Below, one piece after another: positions 24,983 through 35,302 of a stretch of 64,000 bases of DNA. The notes beneath the pieces were generated by a model that made no database searches, was not told where the DNA came from, and saw only the letters and a list, made by a program, of their open reading frames with translations. Within the stretch, counting starts at the first letter, position 1. Each line of letters starts with the position of its first letter. The DNA is taken from positions 7,720,424 to 7,784,423 of the forward strand of contig NC_081334.1 in the NCBI RefSeq assembly GCF_022539665.2, given 5' to 3'. This stretch comes from Daphnia carinata. Taxonomy: Eukaryota; Arthropoda; Branchiopoda; Diplostraca; Daphniidae. The translations under genes and the position numbers were made by a program.

Positions 24983-27267
24983 ATGGATGACCGTGATAAT
25001 CCGGATGAGACTGACGATACGTTTGACGGAAGAGACGCAACTATCTTTTTAGTGGATGCATCGACTCCAATGTTCGAGAAAACTTCTCCATCTGCTGATG
25101 GCATAGAAGCTAAAGATGATTGCCCCTTCATTCTAGCAATCAGGTGTGCCTTCAATACTTTGCGAAACAAAATTTTTACTGCTCCTCATGACTCTGTTGC
25201 CATTGTTCTATTTGGAACTAAAAAAACAAAACCAAATGAAAAATATGGAGTGTATTCCAACACATATCTGTTGCAAGATTTGCAAAAACCTGACTGTAAT
25301 GCTATCATACAGTTAGATGACATGCTGAATAAGGATGGTGGGATTGATGAATATGTATATGCAGAAGATCAACAGTCCATCTCTTTGGCAGATGCTCTAT
25401 GGCTGTGCAGCTCAATATTTTCAAAACAGTATGTTGATGTCAGTATAATATACTATAACATCCCATTTTAACAAAACATTTGATGATCTAAATTTAGTAA
25501 ATCAAAGAAGGATAACAAACAGATTTTCTTGTTTACCAATAATGATGAGCCACACTCAAAATTTTCCAACAAGCAAAAACAAGCAGAAAAACGGATTGGA
25601 GACCTTCAGGATGGTAACGTCACGATATTCCTTTTCCCGATCGGAGAAGCATTTGACACCTCTAAGGTTTATCAGGTTGGTTTTTGTACTACGTTTTGAT
25701 TCCTTCTGTTGAGTGGTGATTTTTTTTCCAATTAAAACATATCTAGGAGTTGCTGCTGTCGAATGAGAATGGCAGTATTCTCTCTGGCAGCATGACAGCT
25801 GATGAACTGCTTTCAAAAACATGTCGAAAAGGCCAGAAGAAAAGGCCTGTTGCAAATTTGGTCTTTAATCTTGATTCTAACACAAAGTTTGCAGTCAAGC
25901 TGTACAATTTAATAAGGTAAAAAAAAAAAGAAATGTTTTTTTTTGTAGTCAATGGAGCAACAGATAAATGAAGTTGTTTCTCTAGACCCGCCCCCACACC
26001 CAAACGTATGCAATTGGATAAGAGAACAAACGAAATAGTGAAATCAGTTACTACCAAATTTAATGCTGTAATTAGAATAATGCTGTAATTACTGATGAAC
26101 TGGGAATATGTCGATCATGATATTTTACTTTTACCCACACAGGAAACGGCTGAGACGCTTTTACCAAGTGAGCTAATGAAGTGTACGACTGTGTGCGGTG
26201 AAAAAGTTCGTTTGGACAAAAATGACCTAACAAGCTTAAAATCGAAGTTTGCAGTTGGATTCACATTGCTTGGGTTCAAGCCTATTGAGAAACTCAAATT
26301 TCATTTGTACCTAAGCCCTGCCAGTTTCATTTATCCTGATGAAGACCTAATCAAAGGTTGTACTAATACCAGATGATATCAATTCTTTTCATCATTAACT
26401 ACATGTTTTTAGGAAGTCGCGTTCTATTTGGAGTTTTGATGGATCGGTGTCGAATAAGAGGCTTTACTCCGTTGTGCATTTTGAAAAGCACAGCAGCGAC
26501 AAAACCTCGCATTGTAGCTTTGTTGCCTCATGCCGAAGAAGATCCAGAACAGCCATCGGTGTTCGGTTTTCACGTAATATATTTACCATTCCTAAATGAT
26601 GTTCGGAAATTCAATTATGGCGACTTGGTGGGATCCACGCCTGTACTGAAAGAAGATCGCAAATACATAACAGAAGTATGGAGAGCTGACAGAGACCAGA
26701 TAGATGCGGCGGTGGCGATTGTGTAACTTTCCTCCTATTTTTTCTACCCATTACTTAAAAATAATAGCTTTTCGTTCAGAAAAAAGTTGTCAAGTAAAAC
26801 AAGTTATACTCCAGCGCAATTCGAAGATCCTGCTCTTCATACTAAATGGAATACCTTGGAAGGATTGGCGCTGGGTCGGGAAGATGTTGAAAGCGTCGAT
26901 GATTTGGCGTTACCAGATTGCGATTGCATAGACAGAAGACTTGGCCAACGATCAACAATATTTAACGATCTTGTTTTGCCTCTTGGCTATCAACCGCAAC
27001 ACTCGCAACCCTCGGCTTTGACACCGAGAGACCCACAACACGAAGCTACTGTTGAAGATGCTGCGAGGAATGGATGGGTACGATTCATTTTTAAGCGGTT
27101 TAACCATACCACCTAACATTTTTGTTTGCCTTACTACTTAACAGCTTGATAAACTGAAGGTTGACATCCTAAAAGGTTATCTTTCGAATCAAGGAGTACA
27201 TGGTGTAAGTAAAATGAAAAAAGCTGAGTGCGTACAAAACATTAAGATACACCTGAATTTGAAATGA
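24983..27267 (+). CDS. XRCC6: X-ray repair cross-complementing protein 6 (Ku70)
   Basis: Ku70 pairs with Ku80 to form the ring that loads on broken DNA ends for non-homologous end joining. Eight exons: 24983-25428, 25498-25675, 25747-25916, 25986-26067, 26143-26356, 26413-26722, 26780-27077, 27145-27267. The sum is 606 residues (human 609). The vWA-like N-terminal domain begins GRDATIFLVDAS and continues through QIFLFTNNDEPH. The central beta-barrel includes KRMQLDKRTNEIV and CTTVCGEKVRLDKNDL. The C-terminal arm has WNTLEGLALG. The last exon encodes a SAP DNA-binding motif: LDKLKVDILKGYLSNQGV then KMKKAECVQNI. Reading straight through to the stop at 27267 keeps the SAP motif whole; splicing at the GTAAGT at 27205 would truncate it. 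Confidence 0.95.
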
Positions 27268-27334
27268 ACTTCAGTCTCCCTTGTATGAAGATATTCCATA
27301 TTGAAAGTGAAATTACATGATTATAATTTAGCAA

Positions 27335-28537
27335 TCAATGAGCTTCGCCCTTTTTTCCAGCAATCCGCTTGAAATCACTCATATTAGTCGTAGAGAGCGG
27401 AGATCCATAGATAGCCAAATGATCGATGCGGGTCGTCTCCGTTCCGGTTTGGTTGTCTTTAACGAAAATCATCAAATTCGATACATTCTGAAACTTGACG
27501 AAACGTAGAAGAACTGGGTTTCCATCCAAATCTCCAGGTTGCAAACTGTCAACAATAAACTTCATTACTAAATATTCTTTAAATCTTCAAATCGAAGCAT
27601 ACGTTATTTCTTGTGTGGGTTGAGTACTCTCGGCTGAATCGAAATCGATGGTGCGTGGTTGATTGATAAACAACCGCAAAGTCTTTGGTCCTTGATCTTT
27701 AGGAGCTTTGATTTTTAATGAATGTATCTTCAACGTTTGATTGAAGGCAAGTGAAATAATCAGCTATCCATAAGAAGAAAGAAAACCCAATTTTCAGCCT
27801 TCGCAATAACATTGATCAAAAATAGTTTCACCTGCTCATCACAATCTGATTCGAGATAACCAGGATTGCTGGTCAGGCACCCGGCCAATGGATGGTCATC
27901 AGACTCATTGAGGCATTCACATCCAGTCTTGGTTATAAATGTTGCCAGATCCAACTGAAATGACAGAGAATAATGGTAATTCAAATGGCAACCATTCCAA
28001 GATAATAAAGTAATAATTCTTACATAGCCTTGTACAGTGGAATCTTCTTCTGCATCTTCTGAGCCATAGTGCTGTTTTACTTTTTGCTCTAATGCTTCTG
28101 GATTTCCTCCTTGCATACGATCAATCTTTGCCTGTATGTTAAAAAGTAAAAACAGTTCGGAATTATTAGGCATTTAAAGATGCACTTTACTTTGTTCCTG
28201 AAAAATATGAATGTTGGCATGGCAGAAACTCCATTACTTGCTGCAGTTTCTGGGCAGTGATCTACATCGACTTTTAGAAAAACAGCTCTTGGGTATCGCC
28301 TTGCTAACTCCTCAAAGAAAGGTGCTATTCTCTGGCAAGGTCCACACCTTTTGATAAATTACCATAAATGTTATGATCCACGCAATGCAAATAAGAAGTT
28401 CAAAAATAAAAGTACGGGGAATTCATTGGAAACTAGACTTACCAAGAAGCCGTAAAATCAACGACAACCAACTTGGTCCCAGCAGCATTCATTTCTAACG
28501 TATACTGCGAGTCCTCACCCAAAACACGGACAGACAT
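27335..28537 (-). CDS. TXNL1: Thioredoxin-like protein 1 (thioredoxin plus PITH domain)
   Basis: Redox protein associated with the 26S proteasome. Six minus-strand exons: 28537-28443, 28347-28191, 28131-28024, 27954-27832, 27763-27603, 27545-27335, giving 284 residues (human 289). The N-terminal thioredoxin fold carries the active site ASWCGPCQ, split by the first intron inside the Trp codon, and the cis-proline region SAMPTFIFF. The C-terminal PITH domain follows: ITKTGCECLNES, then LRFVKFQNVSNL, then TTNMSDFKRIAGKKGE. The stop faces the Ku70 stop only 67 bases away, so the two 3' UTRs almost certainly overlap. Confidence 0.95.
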
Positions 28538-28788
28538 TATATTATAATTCTTGCTATCAGAAAGTAAATTAACTATTCGTTTGAAATTGTAGCCTAGGTC
28601 ACTACTGTCGAAGACTAGGCGAATGACAATGACATGTAGGTTTGCTATAGCATTTTGTACAGATCAGTGTAGATGGAGTAAATAAGTCAATCCTTTTTCT
28701 TTCGTTAGATGTCGTTCTGTGGCCGCGAGAATTTCCAATCATCAAAGTTTTGATTATAATTTTTCCCAAAACACTCGGGAATAATTAT

Positions 28789-28820
28789 GAAAGCAATGTA
28801 TCATATGATACATTGCTTTC
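28789..28820. repeat. Perfect 32-bp palindrome
   Basis: GAAAGCAATGTATCAT is followed immediately by its exact reverse complement, with no spacer. It is the first of two neighbouring palindromes. Confidence 0.9.
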
Positions 28821-28838
28821 AGTTATCATGTGATACAT

Positions 28839-28866
28839 ACTTCCATCCTAATATTAGGATGGAAGT
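28839..28866. repeat. Perfect 28-bp palindrome
   Basis: ACTTCCATCCTAAT is followed immediately by its exact reverse complement. It lies 18 bases after the first palindrome. The spacer itself contains ATCATGTGATACAT, echoing the ATGATACAT of the first palindrome. Confidence 0.9.
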
Positions 28867-29664
28867 CAGCCGTCAATTACTTGTCATCTATGTAAGCATA
28901 GTAGTGTAATCTTTTGGGCTAACGGGTAAGCGTTGAAAGACCGACCCAATACAACGATGCTATTTTTCAAATCTCCGTACTTTCAACGAAACACAGCTCA
29001 GTTATCGACACCGCTTGGAATAAGTTCATTCACGTGAATAACGTTTCCCTGGGATGACTGGGATAAACAGGAACTAATTTGGATCAATAAAAGTCAAAAC
29101 AAAATGGTTATATCTTATATGTTTAAGTATGAATTTTATTGATTGAAACGAAGAGAATGTATGGGGAATTTTGAGTAGCAGAAAAAAGTGAAAGAAAAAA
29201 TGGAAACTGGGATATGAAATTTTGCAATACAAAAAAAAGATAAATGGGAAAATTTAGTTTAGCAAAGACAAACGAAACCTTGATTAGCTCTCCTCGCACA
29301 CGCACTTCCAGAATTGATCCAACTCGTTTAAGGATATGAACCCCTCGTAAAGGTAGCTAATCACTACCGTGGAGGTGAAAACTACCTGCAACTCTCTGCC
29401 ATCACTACGAGACAATCAATTCTCGTAGTGGTCTCCTTCAGGCGGGTGCATGCAGGTGGGGAGATGGCAATATTGCTCACCATCCCGCCACTCGTACGCA
29501 AACTTGTACCGTGAGGAAGACAAATGGAACAGAAGGGTTACAGTATTGGCAGTTGTCACGCACGGCAGTGAAAACAACTCCGTTTACGAGTTCGTCGGCC
29601 AGTTCCTTCGGATTGTGATTGAAAGAAAGCGTCATCAAAGGTTAGTGCATACACAAATCAAGCC

Positions 29665-29990
29665 GAAATACAAATGTACAAGAATTTTGATTCGTTGCCT
29701 CTGCTATTTACAAAAAGGGGGAATTTAACTGATTACTCTGAAGAAGGCACAATTAAAACCGGAATAGAATGTACAAGAATTTTGACTTACTGTTTTCTGC
29801 TACGTTTCAATCGAAAACAAAAAGAAAAAAACAAATGCTCAATGAGTGGACTACTCTGCGGAAGACAATGAAGCCAAAAAAGAATGTACAACAATTTTGG
29901 TTTTCAGTTTTTTTTAAAGGAAAAAAAAACGAAAAGAAAAAAAAAACGCTCAATGAGCGGGTTGTTCTTAGGATGCGGCCGACTGTTCGC
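29665..29990. repeat. Three degenerate tandem units of about 105-115 bp
   Basis: Each unit opens with TGTACAAnAATTTTG (near 29672, 29769 and 29883) and then has an A-rich stretch. Units two and three then share GCTCAATGAGYGG (near 29836 and 29949). The order of elements is the same in each unit, so this is a decayed tandem array. It lies just downstream of the repeat-protein gene, whose relic unit starts at about 29995. Confidence 0.55.
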
Positions 29991-29994
29991 CTAC

Positions 29995-30240
29995 TGAGTT
30001 GGAAACTTCAGCGACACACTCGTGTCGGATGGAACGGATGAATGTTCTTCAGCGGGCTCAAAAATCGGTGCAGGTAAGTTGTAAACCTCAATGGGAGATG
30101 CGTGCAGGATCAAGTACATCCTCTTTGCTGGCTGGTACAAGGGAGTCGGAAATTGGCGTCCACTGCAAAGATTGTTGTACAGCGGCCAACGGCAGTGCAC
30201 GGCTCGGCTCAATGTCCACTTTGCCGTCCGTGGTTTCACG
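29995..30240 (-). pseudogene. Decayed extra repeat unit beyond the stop of the repeat protein gene
   Basis: The sequence aligns by eye to the linker part of the repeat units inside the neighbouring gene. Shared landmarks on the plus strand are GGCTCAAnnnnCnnTGCAGGTAnnT near 30055, AACCTC(A/G)ATGG near 30088, CGGAAATTGCGTCCACTGC near 30147 and CTGGCTGGnACAAG near 30127. It has small indels and is outside the present coding frame. It implies that the array was once longer. Confidence 0.6.
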
Positions 30241-30249
30241 TGCCTTAAT

Positions 30250-32100
30250 CTACTCTACCTTGTCGGATTGTACTCCGGCCTTTAGCAGAGCATCTCTCTC
30301 TGCCCGCCGCCGCGCAAAAATAGCCATACGACCTTGGTATTGAACTCGAACGGACCGAACAGGTACCTCTACAATTGCATCAGCAGCAGCAATTACAGTA
30401 GCATTTGCTTCGAGAATGACCTCAAGAGCTGGTACAGGTAAATCGCAAACCTCGATGGAAGGTGAGGTTTGGGGCTCTGCGTTCGGAGTATCCTCTTCAT
30501 CGGCTGGAACATGAGGTTTGCAAATTGCGTCCACTGCGCAAGGTTCTGGAACAACGACTACCGATGGTGCGGAGCTTGATTCATGGGATGGATCTTCACA
30601 AGTCCCCTGTTGCTGGGCAGCTCTATCTGCCCGCTCCTGTGCTCGCTTGGCCAAGCGCTTTTGGTAGCTCTTGCTCCACAGGGCCTTGTTGGGACGTTTT
30701 ACGCGAACGGGCCGAACAGGTGCGTCTGCGGCCACCGCATCTACAACTGCATCAGCAGCAGCATCTACAGCAACACTTGCGTCGGGAATGACTTCCACCA
30801 GCCGCTCGCTTTCAGTGGGGCAAACTTCTTCAACACTTTCGTGTTGGATGGAAACGGGAGAAGATTCCGCACTAACGGGCTCAACGGCCAATGCAGGTAC
30901 ATCGCAAACCTCGATGGAACGCGGGGTTTGGGCCTCAGCGTTCGGAGTATCGTCTTCATCGGCTGGAACAAGAGGTTCGGAAATTGCGTCCACTGCGCAA
31001 GGTCCTGGAACAACGACCACCGATGGTGCGGAGCTCGACTCATGGGATGGATCTTCATAAGTCACTTGTTGCTGGGCAGCTCTCTCAGCCCGCTCCTGTG
31101 CTCTCTTGGCCAAGCGCTTTTGGTAGCTCTTACTCCACAGGGCCCTGTTGGGACGTCTTACGCGAACAGGCCGAACAGGTGTGTCTGCGGCCACTGCATC
31201 TACAGCAGCAGCTGCTTCGGGAATAACCTCAGCAGGAAGTGCAGGTAAATCGTACACCTCGATGGAACGCGGGGTTTGGGCCTCAGCGTTCGGAGTATCG
31301 TCTTCATCGGCTGGAACAAGAGGTTCGGAAATTGCGTCCACTGCGCAAGGTCCTGGAACAACGACCACCGATGGTGCGGAGCTCGACTCATGGGATGGAT
31401 CTTCATAAGTCACTTGTTGCTGGGCAGCTCTCTCAGCCCGCTCCTGTGCTCTCTTGGCCAAGCGCTTTTGGTAGCTCTTGCTCCACAGGGCCTTGTTGGG
31501 ACGTTTTACGCGAACAGGCCGGACTGGCGTATCTGCGACCACCACATCTGCGACAACAGCTACGACTTCCTCGGAAACTCCTTCCACCAACTGTTCACCT
31601 TCAGCGTGAGAAACTTCAACAACACTTTCGTGCTGGATGGGAACGAGAGAGTGTTCCTCGCTAGCGGGCTCAACAGCCGGCTCGGGGACGGGTGCATCTT
31701 CGTCATCGGCTGGCACAGCGGCCAAAGACAGCTCGCAGCACGATTCAACGGATGCATCTTCGCAGCTTGCTTGTTGAAGAGCCGATCTTTCCGCCCTTTC
31801 CTGTGCTCTCCTCGCCAACCGTCGCTGGTAACTCTTATTCCACAGCGCCTTGTTCGACCGCCGGACCTTACGAGCTTTCGCAGCCGGAACTTCCGGAACT
31901 GCTTCAGGTTTCTCTTGTACGTCTTGCGACGGAACGATGTTATCTGCAGCCGAAATAGCTTCGTCGGAATCGCCCGTTGGCAGAGCGGGGGCTCTTGCCA
32001 TGACGTACGCCTTCCATCCGATCCAACCGACCGCAACAACTCCAGCTCCAACCGCTACTACGCCAATCACTCTTGCAGAGAACTTCACGAAAGAAGACAT
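30250..32100 (-). CDS. Membrane-anchored tandem-repeat protein, function unknown
   Basis: Not a family I recognise. The open frame runs to 32172, but I choose the ATG at 32100 because it places a hydrophobic segment directly at the N-terminus. The protein begins MSSFVKFSARVIGVVAVG, a signal-anchor-like helix to about residue 32. This gives 616 residues in one exon. The rest alternates two parts: a basic helical block, consensus NKALWSKSYQKRLAKRAQER followed by AERAAQQ, and an acidic Pro/Glu/Val-rich linker of about 85-120 residues. There are four full basic blocks. A fifth, broken one (ARRRAERDALL) lies next to the C-terminus. The first block is the most divergent (NKSYQRRLARR). Topology, partners and location are unknown; the basic blocks could bind acidic linkers, nucleic acid or membrane (inference). 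Confidence 0.8.
   Translation of the reverse strand: MSSFVKFSARVIGVVAVGAGVVAVGWIGWKAYVMARAPALPTGDSDEAISAADNIVPSQDVQEKPEAVPEVPAAKARKVRRSNKALWNKSYQRRLARRAQERAERSALQQASCEDASVESCCELSLAAVPADDEDAPVPEPAVEPASEEHSLVPIQHESVVEVSHAEGEQLVEGVSEEVVAVVADVVVADTPVRPVRVKRPNKALWSKSYQKRLAKRAQERAERAAQQQVTYEDPSHESSSAPSVVVVPGPCAVDAISEPLVPADEDDTPNAEAQTPRSIEVYDLPALPAEVIPEAAAAVDAVAADTPVRPVRVRRPNRALWSKSYQKRLAKRAQERAERAAQQQVTYEDPSHESSSAPSVVVVPGPCAVDAISEPLVPADEDDTPNAEAQTPRSIEVCDVPALAVEPVSAESSPVSIQHESVEEVCPTESERLVEVIPDASVAVDAAADAVVDAVAADAPVRPVRVKRPNKALWSKSYQKRLAKRAQERADRAAQQQGTCEDPSHESSSAPSVVVVPEPCAVDAICKPHVPADEEDTPNAEPQTSPSIEVCDLPVPALEVILEANATVIAAADAIVEVPVRSVRVQYQGRMAIFARRRAERDALLKAGVQSDKVE
30908..31479 (-). repeat. Two repeat units with a 224-bp identical stretch (348-bp period)
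   Basis: Positions 30908-31131 and 31256-31479 are identical base for base, including synonymous sites, while flanking parts of the same units differ. The other units of the gene are clearly more divergent. This pattern means very recent duplication or gene conversion within the coding region. Confidence 0.9.
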
Positions 32101-32745
32101 CTTCGAAATCAATACTAAGCGTTTCGGATCACTGTAGGAGATATTTGAATCAGTATTCAAGGATTTGGACACTATTCGATCGTATAGACTGCTATACTGA
32201 ACAAAAAGTAGCTAAAAATTTCATTTTCGAGTTTAGCTTTAGTACGTTCGGCCCCTCCCAAGAAGGCTTGCAAATTGAATTTCGCACTTTGAATGGAATT
32301 TTACGTTAATTCTTCACATCGTAAAACAGAAAAAAGTGTTGATTTACAATCTAATTGTATAATTAAACATTGTTCAACGATTTTACTGACTTTTTTCAAT
32401 ATAGGTATAATTTATTTATTTAACAAAAACCAATTTTAGAAAGGACTTGTCTGCCCTGTATAGTAGTACAAATTTTCCGCGCCAATTTCCTTCCCACCAA
32501 TATTTTCAAGGTGTTGTATTCCGCATAATTTATTTTTTTGAAAATCTTGATTGTCTTTTGTATGGAGAGCGCAGTTCAAATCGCAGATCTGTCGTTAGAG
32601 TGAGGAAGCAAGAAGCTTATCAGAAGGCCAGTTCATAACTGATAAGCGGTTGATAACGAGCCAGCCAGCCACTCCAAATAAAATAAGCATACAGGCTTAG
32701 TTCACACCCCAATTCAGCCACGAAGCAGAACAGTATTGCTTTAAC
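32101..32745. other. Divergent intergenic region, repeat protein and Ly6-type gene
   Basis: Both start codons face outward from this 645-bp stretch. It holds a 9-bp inverted repeat near 32612-32646 (GCTTATCAG / CTGATAAGC, about 100 bp before the Ly6 start). I see no unambiguous TATA box for either gene. Confidence 0.5.
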
Positions 32746-33455
32746 ATGATGTTTCGAAATTTTTTGTTTACCATAGTTCTCGTTGCTCTCCATGGTGTTG
32801 TAACAGGTAAAAAAAACAAAAAAAACAAGCAAATGCTTGTTTTTTCTTAGGAACCTTCTGTTTGTAGACGACCATCGAAAACTCGAAGTTTGCCATAATT
32901 CTACTAACGGCTATTACTGTTGCATCGTTTCAAGGTGAACTATTGTGCTATTCTTGTATCAGTCAAGGAGGTGGAGACGATACTTGCGTAACAAATCCGG
33001 CTGCCGTAACAACTAATACTCCAATTGTAAAATGCAAATACAAATTTTGCACAATACGCCGTCTCGAATATGCGTCCGAACCTGGTAAAATTGATCAACC
33101 TATTGCTAGATAAGGTGCAAATCTACAATGAGAAAAATTTCTAAATAAAAATGTGAACAATTTAGGAATGATTTATAGTTTCTTACGTGGTTGCGAGGAT
33201 GAACCGCTTCCAAACGGAGAAAATCCTGGCGAGGATATCACAGTGTGGGCGCAATCATGTAACTTTGCAGACTTGTGCAATGTTGGTGATGGACTTGAAG
33301 AGATAACACCGGATAACATTGGTTCGAGCGGAGGGGATAACTCAAATGTCATAATCGTACCGGCGTCAGCCAATGCTTTGAAAATTGAAAAAATGTTCGT
33401 CGTTATTGCGGCCTTACTCATGGTTTTCTATCGTCGTCATTTTTACAGGCTTTAG
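32746..33455 (+). CDS. Ly6/uPAR three-finger protein, secreted and probably GPI-anchored
   Basis: Three exons (32746-32806, 32935-33084, 33166-33455) join in phase to 166 residues. The signal peptide is MMFRNFLFTIVLVALHGVVT. The mature part opens ELLCYSC and has eight cysteines, ending in the diagnostic DLCN (Cys-Asn) motif of the Ly6/three-finger fold. After it comes a Ser/Gly/Asn-rich stretch and a hydrophobic C-terminus (MFVVIAALLMVFY), fitting a GPI-attachment signal, though the last residues RRHFYRL are unusually basic. Insect relatives such as quiver/sleepless and boudin modulate channels or septate junctions; which role applies here cannot be told. Confidence 0.82.
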
Positions 33456-34258
33456 AAATTGTCTAATAAGGCCTTGCAATAGCTATACATTTGAAAATTT
33501 TATTAACGTTTTAGTTTTTTAGCTCATAACACTGTAAGTTCGGTCTAACGCATATTAAACGTAAAAACAATGCATTTATGTTTTTGCTCTTGCTATTAAT
33601 TCCCCCCTCCCTGTTTGATTACAGGTTTGTTCTTTAACATAATTTTTGGGATGTTGATGTCGCCATTCTTATTGTTTCGTTTTGATAACAACAAACAAAG
33701 AGCGACTACTACTGAATCATTCTAAAGTATTACGTACCCACCCTGATAAGCACCACAGAGCATAAGAATAAATAAAATCTTACACTTTTCCTCGAGATTA
33801 CGCTGACGGTAGAGTTTCTCCATCTTCAATAGATTCAGAGATTAGAATAGATCATACCACTTCAAAAGAAGAAAATAGACGAGTGTCATATTTCGGGAGC
33901 TACTTTCACATAAATTAAAAACAAAAGTGGAACAGGGCACCTGTTAGGTCCGGATTTTCCCCAAACAATGCAGCATTTTTGCGCGGGGAGAGGCTTTGGC
34001 CGATCTCACTTTCGGCTCGACAAAAGATCGGGAACCCACAGAAATTCCTGGACACCCCTTTTCTGTGAAGGAGCGATGAAGATAAACTTCGATACTCAGC
34101 GTTACAATGAAAAGGAAAAGTCTTTCTTTTAACCCACTTTGACTGGTTGGCGTGGTTTCAATCCATGCCATGGAAGCTGGTGCTGAATGACTAGGCTAGT
34201 AAAACAATTGGTGAAGTAGCAAACTGAGCTGGAAGGGCAGCGGACCAGAATGACACTC
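33456..34258. other. Intergenic region with no supported gene
   Basis: AT-rich sequence between the Ly6-type gene and the promoter of the next gene. I see nothing coding or strongly structured. Confidence 0.5.
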
Positions 34259-34266
34259 TATATAAG
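34259..34266 (+). promoter_or_regulatory. TATA box of the Gly/Ala/Gln-rich secreted protein gene
   Basis: TATATAAG lies 84 bases before the ATG at 34350, leaving room for a short 5' leader. This compact core-promoter layout recurs in the Kazal and cuticle genes of this window. Confidence 0.75.
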
Positions 34267-34349
34267 CCAGTGCAGATGGCCACAAACATTGAAGTAGATC
34301 AAGAGCTCACAATCCCTCAACAACATTAAACAATTTCATCAAAATTAAA

Positions 34350-35302
34350 ATGAAATTTTGTGCTGCTTTAGTTTGTGTGATCGGTAAGTTAAGTGATACT
34401 ATCAATAAACTATTAATGTAAATGTCTACCTCAATTCACATTACAGGATTCGTGATGATGGTTACAGCTGAAAAGGACAGCAATGCGAAACCTGTGGATA
34501 CTGCCACTGAAGACGTCACAAGGGTAGGTCGATCTTCTTCAAAATTTGAAAATAGAAAAAAAGATAATTTATTATCATTTCTCAGGATAAACGTGGATTC
34601 GCAAGTGGCGGTGGTGGCTACGGAGGTGGCGGCGGTGGAGGATACGGTAGTGGGGCTGGTGGTGGAGCTGGTGGGTACGGCGTAGGTTATGGTGGTGCTG
34701 CAGCCATTGCCCAGCAGGCTGCTAATATAGCTAAGGCAGCGCAAAACGCCCAGGCTGGAGCAGCAGCTCAAGCTGCCCAACAAGCGCAAGCAACTCTGGC
34801 AGCACAAGCGACTCAAGCTGCCCAGCAAGCCCAAGCAGTTACAGCAGCCAAACAGGCGCAAGCCGCCCAAATCTCACAGGCTGCTCAGGCTGCCCAGGCT
34901 GCAGCTTTCGCCGAATCAGCACAGGCCGCCCAAGCTGCTCAGGCTGTCCAGGCAGCAGAGGCCACTAAAGTTCAGGCTTTGCAACAGGCCCAAGCTTTGG
35001 CTGCTGCGGCTAAAGCTGCTCAGGCCCACGCTGCGCAGGCAGTTGCTTCTCTTCAGGCCGCACAGGCTCAGCAAGCCACTCAAGCTCAAATGGCTTATCA
35101 AGCTCAAGCGAACGCCCAAGCATTAGCTTACAAACAACAGGCTTCACTTGCTGACCTTGCCGCTGCCCAACAAGCAGCGAATAAAGCTTATTCAGCTGCA
35201 CAAGCCGCCCAGGCTACAGCTGTTGGTGGAGGTGGTTCCTACGGTGGATTCGGCGGTGGTTATGGTGGAAGCTCTGGACACGGAGGATGTCCCGCTTGTT
35301 AA
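34350..35302 (+). CDS. Secreted Gly/Ala/Gln-rich protein with furin-type propeptide (silk- or matrix-like)
   Basis: Three exons (34350-34383, 34447-34523, 34586-35302) give 275 residues. The signal peptide is MKFCAALVCVIGFVMMVTA. A short propeptide ends at RDKR, a furin-type site that spans the exon 2/3 junction. The mature protein has a Gly/Tyr-rich head (GGGGYGGGGGGGYG), about 170 residues built from Ala and Gln (AAQAAQQAQA-type runs predicted helical), and a second Gly/Tyr/Ser tail ending HGGCPAC. The symmetric Gly-Tyr / Ala-Gln / Gly-Tyr plan resembles structural extracellular proteins such as silk, adhesive or cuticle matrix proteins, but I recognise no named family. Its exon plan matches the gene at 60729-61787. 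Confidence 0.85.

Larger units (their letters stand above)
28538..29664. other. Intergenic region upstream of TXNL1
   Basis: No gene is supported. It holds the TXNL1 promoter side, two perfect palindromes (28789-28866) and a small hairpin near 29406-29431 with arms ACTACGAGA / TCTCGTAGT. Short open frames here lack coding features. Confidence 0.5.

Noticed and set aside
27205-27304. A last Ku70 intron (GTAAGT to TTCAG) with a terminal exon ending SPLYEDIPY
   Set aside because: Reading straight through completes the SAP motif and gives a total length close to known Ku70 proteins; splicing would destroy that motif.
30462-32137. Plus-strand open frames up to 280 codons opposite the repeat protein
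   Set aside because: The minus-strand frame alone shows the regular helix/linker repeats and a clean N-terminal anchor. The plus-strand frames switch register between units.
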